DNA of 64,000 nt from Bacteroidales bacterium (GCA_016714605.1 JADKDL010000005.1:1-64000); one strand, 5' to 3'; shown: positions 1 to 9,075, counted from the stretch's first letter. Notes: a model not told the origin generated them from the letters alone. Program-made: numbers and translations.

Positions 1-1
1 G

Positions 2-856
2 CGTTATACCAGTTTAGTTGAAGATGCAAAATTCAAACACGGAAAAAAACTTGCTCTTACCGTTGGAATAAAATCGGCTAAGTATGAAACACTTCTACTT
101 ACCGATGCCGATTGCTTTCCGGCTTCTAATCAATGGCTCAGTAAAATGGTTTCAAATTTTGTAGACAAGAAAGAAGTAGTATTAGGTTATGGAGCTTATT
201 CACCTCAAAAAGGACTACTTGATAAAATAATTAGATATGATACTCTTTTTATTGCAATGAATTATTTTTCATTTGCACATGCCGGACTCGCGTATATGGG
301 TGTGGGAAGAAATTTAGCATACAAAAAAAGTACATTTTGGAAGAATAAAGGATTTGATTCACACTATTTTTTAAAATCGGGCGACGATGATTTGTTTGTT
401 AATGAGGTAGCTAACAAAAAAAATGTAGCACTCGAATTGTCGAAAGAAAGCTTTACCTATTCAGAACAGAAAGCCAGTTTTAAAGATTGGTATTTTCAAA
501 AGAAAAGACACTCGGTTACAAGCAAACTTTATAAATTAAAGCATAAGTTATTGTTAGGCATGGAGCCACTTACACGCAGCTTACTTATTTTGTTATTCAT
601 CGTGTATTTTGTAAATAACTTTACAATGCATAGGCATATACTCCTTGCAGCCCTATTGTTTAGAATGGCACTACAACTTTTGACAGTGAAATTATCAATG
701 AATAAGTTGAACGAAAGAAATTTATTGCTATATTCGCCAATAATAGATTTTCTATTGCCTATTTTCTATTTTTTATTGCTATTTACGAAAAAAACAGTTA
801 CTACTATAACAGGAAATGGAAGTAAATCCGAATCTCTCAGAAAAAGCAAAGCATGA
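2..856 (+). CDS. Glycosyltransferase family 2, 5' end missing
   Basis: The reading frame is open from the first base of the window, so the true start lies upstream. The visible part has a GT2 fold: LLLTDADCFP carries the DxD-type metal and nucleotide-sugar motif, GDDDLF is the acceptor-side acidic motif, and QKKRH stands where Q/RxxRW is expected. Two or three hydrophobic segments fill the last third, so the enzyme is probably membrane-anchored with a cytoplasmic catalytic domain that transfers a sugar to a lipid or cell-surface acceptor. The substrate cannot be read from the sequence. Its 3' end overlaps the following sigma factor gene by 41 bp, which suggests co-transcription. Confidence 0.85.
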   Translation, partial: RYTSLVEDAKFKHGKKLALTVGIKSAKYETLLLTDADCFPASNQWLSKMVSNFVDKKEVVLGYGAYSPQKGLLDKIIRYDTLFIAMNYFSFAHAGLAYMGVGRNLAYKKSTFWKNKGFDSHYFLKSGDDDLFVNEVANKKNVALELSKESFTYSEQKASFKDWYFQKKRHSVTSKLYKLKHKLLLGMEPLTRSLLILLFIVYFVNNFTMHRHILLAALLFRMALQLLTVKLSMNKLNERNLLLYSPIIDFLLPIFYFLLLFTKKTVTTITGNGSKSESLRKSKA

Positions 857-1418
857 TATAATTTTAGTTGATGCAGCGCTCAAAGGAAATCAGCAGGCTT
901 ATGCCGAATTGATGGATAGATATAGAGATACCATATTTTATATGCTTTTGAAAATGGTGAAAAACAAAAGCGATGCCGATGATTTAACCATTGAAGCTTT
1001 TGGAAAGGCTTTCAAAAACATTCATCAATATACACCTAACTACGCTTTTAGTACTTGGCTTTTCAAAATTGCTTCAAACAATTGCATTGATTTTATTAGA
1101 AAAAAGAAAGCTAATATCATTTCTATAGACGGACAACTTGATGACTCCGGTGAAGAAATGCAATTACCTATTGCCGCGAATACTCCCGACCCTGAGGAGG
1201 ATATGATAAAACAGCAAAAAGCATTATTAATGCAGAATGTTGTTGAAAAATTAAAACCTCGTTACCGCGAATTAGTGAGACTAAGGTATTTTCAAGAGTA
1301 TTCTTACGAAGAAATAGCATCAGAAATGAAATTGCCTCTAGGAACTGTTAAAGCTCAGCTTTTCAGAGCAAGGGAGCTTCTGAGCAACATCCTTAAAAAC
1401 ACACACGAAACTATCTAA
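816..1418 (+). CDS. RNA polymerase sigma-70 family (ECF-type) sigma factor
   Basis: A 200-residue ECF sigma factor that directs RNA polymerase to a specific promoter set. Region 2 is recognisable around residues 25-95 (DADDLTIEAFGKAF and FSTWLFKIASNNCIDFIRKKK). Region 4 lies around 140-190 (RYRELVRLRYFQEYSYEEIA followed by LPLGTVKAQLFRARELL). No anti-sigma gene is adjacent. The start inside the glycosyltransferase gene is preceded by AGGAA. The stop codon overlaps the rsmG start in TAATG, so the three genes look like one transcript. The regulon is unknown. Confidence 0.93.
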   Translation: MEVNPNLSEKAKHDIILVDAALKGNQQAYAELMDRYRDTIFYMLLKMVKNKSDADDLTIEAFGKAFKNIHQYTPNYAFSTWLFKIASNNCIDFIRKKKANIISIDGQLDDSGEEMQLPIAANTPDPEEDMIKQQKALLMQNVVEKLKPRYRELVRLRYFQEYSYEEIASEMKLPLGTVKAQLFRARELLSNILKNTHETI

Positions 1419-2038
1419 TGCAGATTATTAGTAAGTATTTTAAAGACCTGAGTAGTTTGCAGGTTGATCAGTTTACACAACTTGATGCACTGTACCGAGA
1501 AAATAACGCTCAAATAAATACAATATCAAGAAAAGATATTGATAATTTATATGAACGTCATGTATTGCATTCATTGGCTATAGCTAAGTTTGTGAATTTC
1601 AAAAACGAAACAACCGTAATAGATGTAGGTACAGGTGGCGGGTTTCCTGGTATTCCTCTGGCAATTCTTTTTCCAGAAGTTTCTTTTACATTGGTCGATT
1701 CTATTGCCAAAAAATTGAAAGTTGTAGGAAATGTTTCCGAAGCTTTGCAGCTAAAAAATATAAATATTGAACATAATCGCGTTGAAAACATACGCAAAAA
1801 GTTCGATTTTGTAGTGAGTAGAGCAGTAACTGCATTTCCTGAATTTGTTGCTTTAGTTCAAAACAACATTAAGAAAGAAATGAGAAATAGTATGCCTAAT
1901 GGAATCATTTACCTTAAAGGAGGCGATTTTGCAGAGGAGATGAAACCATTTAAGAAATTTGTTGAAGTAGCTGAAATCTCGAACTATTTTGACGAACCAT
2001 TTTTTGAAACAAAAAAGATTGTTTACTTACCATTCTAA
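1418..2038 (+). CDS. rsmG: 16S rRNA (guanine(527)-N(7))-methyltransferase RsmG
   Basis: RsmG (GidB) uses S-adenosylmethionine to methylate N7 of G527 in 16S rRNA. The 206-residue length is normal for the family. The SAM-binding glycine loop is clear (VIDVGTGGGFPGIPLAI, about residues 65-82), followed by LVDSIAKKLKVV and a VSRAVTAFPEF segment typical of GidB. The start codon shares its A with the stop of the sigma factor gene (TAATG), so translational coupling is likely. Nothing is abnormal. Confidence 0.96.
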   Translation: MQIISKYFKDLSSLQVDQFTQLDALYRENNAQINTISRKDIDNLYERHVLHSLAIAKFVNFKNETTVIDVGTGGGFPGIPLAILFPEVSFTLVDSIAKKLKVVGNVSEALQLKNINIEHNRVENIRKKFDFVVSRAVTAFPEFVALVQNNIKKEMRNSMPNGIIYLKGGDFAEEMKPFKKFVEVAEISNYFDEPFFETKKIVYLPF

Positions 2039-2175
2039 AATTTAATCTATTACATATTTTATATTTTCTTTAGCAAAAAGTTATTTGCTTGAAATATATA
2101 AATAAATGTATAAAGATTTGATTAAAATGTTTGGTGAATACATTTATAAATGCTAAATTTGCCTTCCATTTTTGA

Positions 2176-2352
2176 AGCTTATTCTTTGTAAATGATTCTA
2201 TTGTTGGTAAGTATGTTGCATATGCAAAGTCTTATTACGATACGCAAAGTAAATTACAAACTATACGAAAGTGGTACGAGGAAAACGGTTATAGATTTAG
2301 TTTTACATTTTGTAAAATTATTTCTAAAAATAAAATCCTCGGTAGTTGGTAA
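2176..2352 (+). pseudogene. Possible short gene remnant in the rsmG-rpmH gap
   Basis: The 407-bp gap between rsmG and rpmH has no clear gene. One frame gives a protein-like stretch with no start codon, bounded by a TGA upstream. It includes VGKYVAYAKSYYDTQSKLQ and IRKWYEENGYRFSFTF and ends in KNKILGSW. The overlapping frame that begins with ATG at 2192 looks less protein-like. This may be the tail of a decayed gene or chance. I do not recognise the family. Confidence 0.2.
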
Positions 2353-2445
2353 AGTAGAAATTGAAACAGACTAATGTAATTGTATAATCTTAAATTCATT
2401 AGTTGAAAGTATAAAATTGTATATAAAACTATTAAATAATTAATT

Positions 2446-2598
2446 ATGAAAAGGACATTTCAGCCATCTCAAAGAAAAAGAAAGAATAAACATGGTTTTA
2501 GAGAAAGAATGGCATCTGCTAACGGAAGACGTGTATTGAGCAGCAGAAGAAAAAAAGGCAGAAAAAAACTTACTGTTTCTGATGAATTTAAACGTTAA
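2446..2598 (+). CDS. rpmH: 50S ribosomal protein L34
   Basis: A 50-residue basic protein that begins MKRTFQPSQRKRKNKHGFRE and ends in KKLTVSDEFKR, which is the standard L34 sequence with the Bacteroidota C-terminal tail. L34 is a structural component of the large ribosomal subunit. The gene stands alone after a 400-bp gap and is followed immediately by a strong terminator. Confidence 0.98.
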   Translation: MKRTFQPSQRKRKNKHGFRERMASANGRRVLSSRRKKGRKKLTVSDEFKR

Positions 2599-2613
2599 TA
2601 TTTAAGATAAGCT

Positions 2614-2652
2614 AAAAAAGCGCAACAAAAATTTTATTTGTTGCGCTTTTTT
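2614..2652. terminator. Rho-independent terminator after rpmH
   Basis: A perfect 16-bp stem (AAAAAAGCGCAACAAA paired with TTTGTTGCGCTTTTTT) and a short A/T loop, with a T-tract on both strands. It can terminate rpmH and also the converging WYL regulator gene. Confidence 0.92.
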
Positions 2653-2708
2653 ATTTTCTATATTACAGCCTTATTATTATTTAATGATTGGTTATTTTTA
2701 ATAAATAT

Positions 2709-3664
2709 CTAATCTATTTTGTCAATATTGTACCAGTTGCATAACTGCTGTACGAGCGTTAGCACTTTCTCTTGCAACAAAGGCGGATGTATTATTCTGT
2801 AATTATTCCCTCCGTATAACACCCAACGTGCAAAGCCATCAAAATCACTGTTGTAGAAGTGCATTTCTATAAAACTGTTATCTGCCACTTCATGGGTAAA
2901 TCCATACCAGTATTTGTATTCTTTTATGTATTGGGTATAAGCTTTATTTACCTGCATTATGATTTTTGAATCTTCATTTTTTATATCTAATGAAGCAAAA
3001 TACTCTGCTACTGTTTTGTAGTTTTTCTGCTAAAAGATTCAGAGTCGATGGTGAATTTCTGTATTCGATCGAGCCTAAAATCGCGATAGCTGTTTCGTAA
3101 TTCGCAAAACGCAATTAAATGCCAGTTGAACCCATAAAAACAGAGACTTAGTGGTACTATTTTCCGGTTTGTGGTTATCTCATTATTTGTAGTAGAGTAG
3201 TCAATAATAGCTTTTCTGCATTCTGCCAAAGATTTTTGAATAGACTGCAAATGCAAATCGCATGTGGTGTTAGAGTTGCTTCCATAAACAGAAATGTGTT
3301 CATGTAGCTGATTTATATGCTCTTTAGTATCTGTCTGCAGAACCGATTTGATTTTCGTCAGTGCCCATTCAACATTTTTTTTAGAATCAGCATCAGCAAG
3401 GTGGTCAATAAATTTTGCACCAAGCAAAAGAGCACTTGCCTCTTGTTTTGTAAACATAATTGGAGGCAAGTGAAAATTATCTGTCAAGAAGTACCCAATT
3501 CCGGCTTCGGCGCCAATTGGAACACCTGCTTCTTCTAGCGAACGTAAATCGCGATATACGGTGCGAATACTTATATCAAACCTGTCGGCTAATTCTTGGG
3601 CTGTAACAATTTTTTTTGATTGTAAATGTATAAGTATTGCCTGTAATCTTTCTAGCCGAGTCAT
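2709..3664 (-). pseudogene. WYL/YafY-family transcriptional regulator, frameshifted
   Basis: The first 218 codons encode an N-terminal HTH_11 domain (MTRLERLQAILIHLQSKK, then TAQELADRFDISIRTVYRDL) and the start of the WYL effector domain. The frame then stops. The remainder continues in another frame as TVAEYFASLDIKNEDSK and ends with the C-terminal WCX-type segment (RWVLYGGNNYRIIHPPLLQE). One added A in the run complementary to T3014-3017 would join both parts into a regulator of about 318 residues, the usual YafY length. The family consists of DNA-binding regulators with an effector-sensing domain. It stands directly next to DUF3795, GyrI-like and PPOX-like genes on the same strand. It is either a recent pseudogene or a consensus error. 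Confidence 0.85.
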
Positions 3665-3670
3665 AAAGCT

Positions 3671-4027
3671 TTACGTTCTCTTAATTGATACTCTTTGCGT
3701 TTCGTGCATTTGTTTGGCAAAGGCATCATATCCTATTTTTCTGATGAGTTCTAAACCTCCAATTCGGTCGGTATTAAATACAAATCCGAATGCTTTGGCT
3801 ACAAAGTTATTGTTTATTTTGCATTCTCTCAGGTTTGAAATAGAACAATCGGCACAAGATTTAAAATTATTTTTCATTACGCAGCTGCGAGTTTTGCACC
3901 ACGTGGCTTTGGTATTTTGAGCACAGCCAGGGCATTTTTGTTTTTTGAATTTAGGGCAAGAGCCGCAATAAAGACCGCATGCAGAGATATGTTCTGTATT
4001 ATGAGGTTGTGTTTCCATTAGTTTCAT
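3671..4027 (-). CDS. DUF3795 domain-containing Cys-rich protein
   Basis: A 118-residue protein with many cysteines: SACGLYCGSCPKF, CPGCAQ, WCKTRSCVM and FKSCADCS. This is the DUF3795 pattern and probably binds zinc or an Fe-S centre. The function is unknown. It lies 6 bp from the end of the WYL regulator gene and 6 bp from the end of the GyrI-like gene, in one reverse-strand run, so the three are probably co-transcribed. Translation may start at the first ATG or at the METQ methionine three codons later. Confidence 0.8.
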   Translation of the reverse strand: MKLMETQPHNTEHISACGLYCGSCPKFKKQKCPGCAQNTKATWCKTRSCVMKNNFKSCADCSISNLRECKINNNFVAKAFGFVFNTDRIGGLELIRKIGYDAFAKQMHETQRVSIKRT

Positions 4028-4033
4028 AAACTA

Positions 4034-4486
4034 TTAAATAAGACCCATTTGAATTTCTGTGACACAATTTTCCTGATTTTCAAAATCGCAATGTAAATAG
4101 AGCTCTCGGTTTGATCCGTCCATTTTATGACCTTTTTCTGAAATCTGCTGTACAAGTGTGCAATATACCTCCTTAAACTCAGACCATGCACCATTGTGGG
4201 TATGTGAGGCGCATTTGTATGCCGGAAGCGTCTCAAACTGTATGAGTTTATTGTTTGTTCCTTTGGCAGAAACCGGAAAGGCAATGGTAAGGTCAAATTC
4301 CTTATCGGGTGTTCCATCGCAGCCAACGTACTGCCATATTTGAGCTCCGGTAACTTGCAAGTTCTGAACTGCAATTTCTTGCGCTATCTGATTAGGAATG
4401 ACTTGAACTGATTCGCCAATTCTTATCAAATTTGTTTTTAATTTGTAACATGCAACAGTTACCGGAGCAATAGTTTTGATTTCCAT
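4034..4486 (-). CDS. GyrI-like / effector-binding domain protein
   Basis: A 150-residue, single-domain protein of the GyrI-like (AraC_E_bind) type. It starts MEIKTIAPVTVACYKLKTNL. It has the FDLTIAFPVS strand and a conserved basic/aromatic core ending in GAWSEFKEVYCTLVQQ. Such domains bind small ligands and occur alone or fused to MerR or AraC DNA-binding regions; none is fused here. It sits in the run with DUF3795 and the WYL regulator, which suggests a small stress or small-molecule response unit. The ligand is unknown. Confidence 0.75.
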   Translation of the reverse strand: MEIKTIAPVTVACYKLKTNLIRIGESVQVIPNQIAQEIAVQNLQVTGAQIWQYVGCDGTPDKEFDLTIAFPVSAKGTNNKLIQFETLPAYKCASHTHNGAWSEFKEVYCTLVQQISEKGHKMDGSNRELYLHCDFENQENCVTEIQMGLI

Positions 4487-4586
4487 AGTTTTTTTTTATT
4501 TTATTTATAGATTTAATTTCTATACAAAAAAACACTATGGAACTGACAAGGGTATGTCAGTAGTAATATTCAAAACACAAATTTTT

Positions 4587-5033
4587 TTAGAATTTCACTC
4601 TTGGAATTTCATTTTCACGCATATTATGCTCCATATTCCAAAAGAAAGCTTCTGCATTTATTATTCTAAATAGGAATAATTTTGAGTTGGGTGCGATTTG
4701 CTCAAAAGATTTAAGCCACGGTCTTTCTGAGAGAAGTCTAGCTGCTAATTCTTCATTTTCAACTATTTCTGCTGTACCGGTCACTCTCAATGCTTTTGAT
4801 GAATTTTCTTTTTCAGAATGATACATAAAAGCTGCCTCTACGTTTTGATTTTTTATAATTTGCTTAGGCAATCTTTTTTCGGTAGAGGTGTGAAAATAAA
4901 ATCCGGTTTCATCGGCAAACCAGAGGAGCATTCCTCGCACATGGGGTTGATTGTCTTCACTGGTTGCCAAATGGCACACTTGAACTTGATTGGCAAATGC
5001 AAGAATTTGCTCTTTTGTAGTATTTGTTTCCAT
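4587..5033 (-). CDS. Pyridoxamine 5'-phosphate oxidase-like flavin-binding protein
   Basis: A 148-residue split-barrel protein (PPOX family). Typical elements are VCHLATSEDNQPHVRGMLLW near the N-terminus, then FYFHTSTEKRLPKQI and LFRIINAEAFFWNME near the end. The family binds FMN, F420 or haem and includes general-stress proteins; the exact substrate cannot be told. It lies 100 bp upstream of the GyrI-like gene on the same strand and may be the first gene of that small run. Confidence 0.82.
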   Translation of the reverse strand: METNTTKEQILAFANQVQVCHLATSEDNQPHVRGMLLWFADETGFYFHTSTEKRLPKQIIKNQNVEAAFMYHSEKENSSKALRVTGTAEIVENEELAARLLSERPWLKSFEQIAPNSKLFLFRIINAEAFFWNMEHNMRENEIPRVKF

Positions 5034-5121
5034 ACTTGAAGGTTAAGATATAATACTGCAAGTTTAAGCTGAGATGCTTATTTTGACTATACTAATCTTA
5101 TTAAATACTATAAGGATTCTC

Positions 5122-6021
5122 TTATTTCACAAATTTTTTGCGATACTCGCCGGGTTGTTGTTTTGCTATAGATACAAAACATTTTGTAAAATATGAGGGG
5201 CTGGAAAACCCACACTCAAAGGCAATTTCAGAGAGATTTTTATTACTGATTTTCATTATTTTCTTAGCCTTTTCTACCCGCAAAATAGTAAGATACTCAA
5301 TAGGTGTTTTTTTCATTGCCTCTTTAAAAAGCTTGGTAAAATGAGATGTTGATAAACCTACTTCGTGTGCAATTGTTTCTACTTTTATTTGGTTTTCTAA
5401 TTCCTTGTTCATGAATAAAATAGCTCTATCTATTTTTGTTTGATTATCAGAAATCGCCAAATGAGTATCTACATTGAAAATGTTTTTTATTATCTGTAGA
5501 ACTATCAGCTTGTTAAGCGTTTCTGCATAGGTGTTGTTTGTTTCTGCTGTTTCATTTATTTCTGTCATAAACAGTTTTAGCAGATGGAGAAGGGTTTCGT
5601 CTGCCGGAAAAAATACTCCCGGTAAATGAATGCTATCTATGCCTTTATAAGTTTTCAGTATGGTATTAAAAAAATCTTCTTTTACGAATATTGCAATATA
5701 GTTTGAAAATCCGTTTTCGGTTACTTCTTGATGTTCAATTCCGGGAGAAAATGCTGCAATTGCGACATTATCTTTCCTTAGACTTTCTATCTTTTTCCCT
5801 TCAACTATCAGATAACCATTTATTTTCAGAGAATAAATAAATGAATATGAGGGGTGTGAATGATTTTCTGAAATGGCATACTCGCAAGCATTAAACAACG
5901 GAACAAACAAAGAAATATCTTGATGGAGGTGAAACTCAATGTTTTCTTGTAGATAATCTAATTGGCTTTGAGAAAACTCACCAACCAAATTCCTAATGAT
6001 TGATTTATCTGCTTCATTCAT
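5122..6021 (-). CDS. AraC family transcriptional regulator
   Basis: A 299-residue regulator with an N-terminal cupin-like sensing half (LFNACEYAISENHSHPSYSF) and a C-terminal double HTH (VETIAHEVGLSTSHFTKLF and LSEIAFECGFSSPSYFTKCF). It binds DNA and usually activates an adjacent pathway. I chose the start at MNEADKS rather than an ATG 23 codons upstream, because the longer form would run into the upstream TrmH-type gene. The chosen start lies 7 bp after that gene's stop. The target genes are not evident. Confidence 0.9.
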   Translation of the reverse strand: MNEADKSIIRNLVGEFSQSQLDYLQENIEFHLHQDISLFVPLFNACEYAISENHSHPSYSFIYSLKINGYLIVEGKKIESLRKDNVAIAAFSPGIEHQEVTENGFSNYIAIFVKEDFFNTILKTYKGIDSIHLPGVFFPADETLLHLLKLFMTEINETAETNNTYAETLNKLIVLQIIKNIFNVDTHLAISDNQTKIDRAILFMNKELENQIKVETIAHEVGLSTSHFTKLFKEAMKKTPIEYLTILRVEKAKKIMKISNKNLSEIAFECGFSSPSYFTKCFVSIAKQQPGEYRKKFVK

Positions 6022-6028
6022 AGTTATG

Positions 6029-6835
6029 CTACACGAAATTTCTTTGACGGCATGCTTCAAATACGAGTACTGCTGTGGCGGTAGAAACATTCATGGAGTC
6101 TGCTTGCCCTTTCATTGGAATTATTATGTTTTTATAAGCAGCTTCTACCCATAGGTCAGAAATTCCGGTAGCTTCGGTTCCCATTACTATAGCCGAAGCT
6201 TTTGTATAATCTGCTTTGTGGTAATGTTCTGCTGCTTTTAAATAACTGGCATATATGGTAATATTCTGTTGCTGTAGCCAATTTACAGCGTCTTGTCCGG
6301 TACATATAATGGTAGGAACGGTAAATACACAACCCAGCGAAGCTCTTATTGCATTAGGGTTGTAGAGGTCTGTACCTTGGTCGCAGATAATAACTGCTGT
6401 AACACCTGCTGCATCGGCAGTTCTGTAAATTGCTCCTATGTTACCGGGCTTTTCTACACCTTCGAGCACCAGTATCAGCGGATTGTCTGATAAGCTTAAA
6501 CCTGCAAATGAATGTGGTCGTGGTTTTGCTAATAGCACCATGCCACCAGAGTCTTGACGGTATGCAATTTTGTCGAAAACATCTTTGCTTACCTCAAACA
6601 GTTGTGTAGGCAGATTTTTTTGAAATAATTTTGAAATATTTTCTTCACTAATAATTTCACCGCAATAATATAAAGCCTCAAGCTCATAGCCAGTATTAAT
6701 AGCCTTTTCTATTTCTTTTTCGCCTTCTATAAGAAAAAGATTTTGTTTCTTTCGCTCATTAGATTTTTGTAAAAGAATAAGGTTCTTAATCTTCGGATTT
6801 TGTCTGCTGCTTATATATTCTCGTTTTAATGTCAT
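6029..6835 (-). CDS. TrmH/SpoU family RNA 2'-O-methyltransferase
   Basis: A 268-residue SPOUT methyltransferase that methylates a ribose 2'-OH in rRNA or tRNA. It has an N-terminal substrate-binding domain (ISSRQNPKIKNLILLQ, then LFLIEGEKEIEKA). The three SpoU motifs are LEGVEKPGNIGAIYRTADAA, IVMGTEATGI and IPMKGQADSMNVSTATAVLV. The exact RNA target (RlmB-like or other) is not determinable. The start codon lies next to the large inverted repeat upstream of the gene. Confidence 0.92.
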   Translation of the reverse strand: MTLKREYISSRQNPKIKNLILLQKSNERKKQNLFLIEGEKEIEKAINTGYELEALYYCGEIISEENISKLFQKNLPTQLFEVSKDVFDKIAYRQDSGGMVLLAKPRPHSFAGLSLSDNPLILVLEGVEKPGNIGAIYRTADAAGVTAVIICDQGTDLYNPNAIRASLGCVFTVPTIICTGQDAVNWLQQQNITIYASYLKAAEHYHKADYTKASAIVMGTEATGISDLWVEAAYKNIIIPMKGQADSMNVSTATAVLVFEACRQRNFV

Positions 6836-6890
6836 TTCGTTGAGCTATAAAAATTCCATTATTCGTCGTCTATTAGAAAAATTATCAATT

Positions 6891-7112
6891 AATGTCGTTT
6901 AGTTTGAGCATCAATACATCACAATGATAATCAATAAGGTAATAAGGTTTAATATTGATAATATATTGTTTTTCTACTAAGGTTGAACAAAAAATATGGT
7001 TAGAACCTTAAAAACCTTATTTTTATTGTTTTAACCTTAGTAGCATAATTATAAAAAAGTATTTTCAAACCTTATTACCTTATTATCAATAAATTATTAA
7101 CTAAACGACAAT
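6891..7112. repeat. Large imperfect inverted repeat, MITE-like
   Basis: The gap between the TrmH-like and RluA genes is almost filled by an inverted repeat centred near 7008. Three boxes recur in mirror order. AATGTCGTTTAGTT (6891-6904) matches AACTAAACGACAAT (7099-7112) with one mismatch. TAAGGTAATAAGGTTT (6935-6950) matches AAACCTTATTACCTTA (7067-7082). CTACTAAGGTT (6974-6984) matches AACCTTAGTAG (7033-7043). The AAGGTT unit also repeats directly in the centre. No gene is contained. This is the layout of a miniature inverted-repeat element or a long structured RNA; I see no target-site duplication. Confidence 0.6.
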
Positions 7113-7126
7113 GAATTATCAATTTT

Positions 7127-8062
7127 CTATGATTTATTTCTTTTTATTTTTTTAACAATTTTGTAATTCTCATCATAAGTTTTCGACGGACAAAAGAACC
7201 GTGCAATAGGTGTATATTCCAAAGAAATAGCATCGTTTGTAAACGGATGTACAAATTCCAGTCTATATGCCGCTAATCTAATCTGACGAATAATACTATC
7301 GTCGGCACCATACTTTCTATCGCCTACAATAGCACAATCAATACTTGCTAATTGGCTTCTAATTTGGTTCTTTCTTCCGGTATGCAAAGTAAGTTCGAGT
7401 ACGTGAAATTCTCTTTCTTGTCTCACATATTTATACTTCGTTATTGCATGTTTGCTACCCTCTATTTCTTTATTGTAGGAATACACTTTTTGCTGGTAAC
7501 CTTCTTTGAGCCATGATTCTATAACACCTTCATCGGCAGCGGGACGCGCTTGGGTAAGGGCTAAATATTTTTTGGTTACATCCTGCCAGTTTTCCTTCAT
7601 TTTTTCTTGAATAGCCTCGCTTTTAGCAAAAATAATGAGACCTTCTACTTCTTTATCTAAACGGTGAACAACCCACAGCCTGTGTCTTTGTTCGTCTCTA
7701 TGTTCAACAAAATTTTCGAGTAACTTATGAAACGTAGCAGTATTGGTTTTTTCAATAGATCTGTCGCCACAAGATAGTAAACCTGCCGGTTTCAGTGCAA
7801 TAATAAAATACTTGTCTTCAAAATAGATTACCACCGGTTTGTTTTTCGTTGGCTTCTTTATATTACTATCAGATGCATCTTTAAATATTTCTATCTGAAC
7901 TCCTGCATCAACCTTAACGAGTGCGTGTTTTTCAATACGTTGGTCGTTTACTTTTATTTCTGAGCGACTTATTATTTGTTTCGCTTTTTGTCTCGATATT
8001 CCTTGATACATTTCCAGTATTGTATCTATGAGGGTAGCCGGGCGCTTGGTGGTGTATTTCAT
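7127..8062 (-). CDS. RluA family pseudouridine synthase
   Basis: A 311-residue enzyme that converts uridines in rRNA or tRNA to pseudouridine. It has an N-terminal S4-like RNA-binding segment (ISRQKAKQIISRSEIKVNDQ). The catalytic aspartate lies in VVHRLDKEVEGLIIFAK, and the later RluA motif is LHTGRKNQIRSQLA. The spacing of S4 and catalytic domains is normal. The RNA position modified cannot be assigned. Its end abuts the large inverted repeat. Confidence 0.93.
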   Translation of the reverse strand: MKYTTKRPATLIDTILEMYQGISRQKAKQIISRSEIKVNDQRIEKHALVKVDAGVQIEIFKDASDSNIKKPTKNKPVVIYFEDKYFIIALKPAGLLSCGDRSIEKTNTATFHKLLENFVEHRDEQRHRLWVVHRLDKEVEGLIIFAKSEAIQEKMKENWQDVTKKYLALTQARPAADEGVIESWLKEGYQQKVYSYNKEIEGSKHAITKYKYVRQEREFHVLELTLHTGRKNQIRSQLASIDCAIVGDRKYGADDSIIRQIRLAAYRLEFVHPFTNDAISLEYTPIARFFCPSKTYDENYKIVKKIKRNKS

Positions 8063-8065
8063 CGT

Positions 8066-8130
8066 AATTAATTTGAAAATTTGAAATTGTGTTAATTTGA
8101 AAACGTGTTAATTTGAAATATAAATTTTCA
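8066..8130. repeat. Short direct AATTTGAAA repeats
   Basis: The short gap holds two copies of GTGTTAATTTGAAA plus several further AATTTGAAA/TTTGAAA units. It is low-complexity intergenic sequence between the RluA and methyltransferase genes. No function can be assigned. Confidence 0.5.
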
Positions 8131-8138
8131 AATCATTA

Positions 8139-9033
8139 TTACCTCTTAAATCTTACATAAGTACCTAAAGGTAAGTCGATACCCGATTTTGATCTTAAAA
8201 AAGATTCCCCAAAGCTTTTTTCTTTACATTGGAAATGCGAATCTACTAAATTATTAGAAATCAACGGAGAATAACCTAAAGAATAAAGATTAAGCACAAG
8301 AAAGCTATTTTCGGGTTCTAATATTTTGGCGCATGAGTCAAGCACTTCATTTATACTCTCGTCGAGCACCCAACGCTCTCCACCCGGACCGCGACCATAA
8401 GCCGGAGGGTCTAGTATAATGCCATGATAGGTTTTACCACGTTTTTCTTCTCTTTTTAGAAATTTCTGAGCATCATCAATAATCCACCGTATGTCGTCTA
8501 ATTTGCTGAGAGTCATATTTTCTTTGGCCCACGATACTACCTGTTTTACAGCATCTAAGTGAGTTACTTCGGCACCGGCTGCTCTGGCTGCTAATGAAGC
8601 GCCTCCTGTGTATGCAAAAGCATTGAGTACACGCGGCTGTGGCTGATTTAGACTTTTTTATTGTATTGTAAATAAAATGCCAATTCTCCAATTGTTCAGG
8701 AAATATTCCCACATGACCAAATGAAGTAAGGCTTAGTTTTAAAGTAAATTTGCCTCAGGCAAGTGGCAATTTATTGTCCAATATCGGGCATTTTTTTATT
8801 AATGTCCATCCGCCATTGCCCGGATCGCCACTTCTATAAGATGCTTTTTGTTGTTCTCTTTTAAATTTGGCATGTGCCATTTCATTCCATGCGGTATCAG
8901 GAAGTTTTTTTTTCCAAATAGCTTGCGACTCAGGTCTGATGAGAAAATAACTGCCAAAACGTTCTAGTTTTTCAAAGTTTCCACAGTCTATCAATTCATA
9001 ATCAGACATCTGAAGCGGTGTTGGTAAAACCAT
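8139..9033 (-). pseudogene. SAM-dependent methyltransferase (RlmI/K-like), interrupted
   Basis: The pieces together match a Bacteroidota class I methyltransferase of about 295 residues. The N-terminal part is YELIDCGNFEKLERFGSYFL. An in-frame TGA at 8755-8757 follows NKLPLA, and the same frame continues as KLSLTSFGHVGIFPEQ. The frame then shifts near the T-run 8654-8659 (one base too many), after which RVLNAFAYTGGASLAARAAG carries the SAM-binding loop and GIILDPPAYGRGPGGE the catalytic DPPAYG motif. The family methylates rRNA cytosine or guanine. Both lesions are small, so the copy is either newly broken or mis-sequenced. Confidence 0.8.
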
Positions 9034-9067
9034 AGTAGTATAATTCTATTTTATTATTTTTGGTTTG

Positions 9068-9075
9068 CAAAAGTA
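9068..9075 (-). promoter_or_regulatory. Bacteroidota -7 promoter element (TACTTTTG)
   Basis: On the reverse strand TACTTTTG matches the TAnnTTTG -7 consensus 35 bp upstream of the methyltransferase start. No good -33 element is found at the usual distance. Confidence 0.4.

Noticed and set aside
4024..4374. Frame on the reverse strand overlapping the GyrI-like gene
   Set aside because: It overlaps the GyrI-like gene in another frame and has no protein-like features.
6022..6090. Longer start of the AraC regulator
   Set aside because: It would overlap the upstream methyltransferase by more than 60 bp and adds no domain; the internal ATG fits better.
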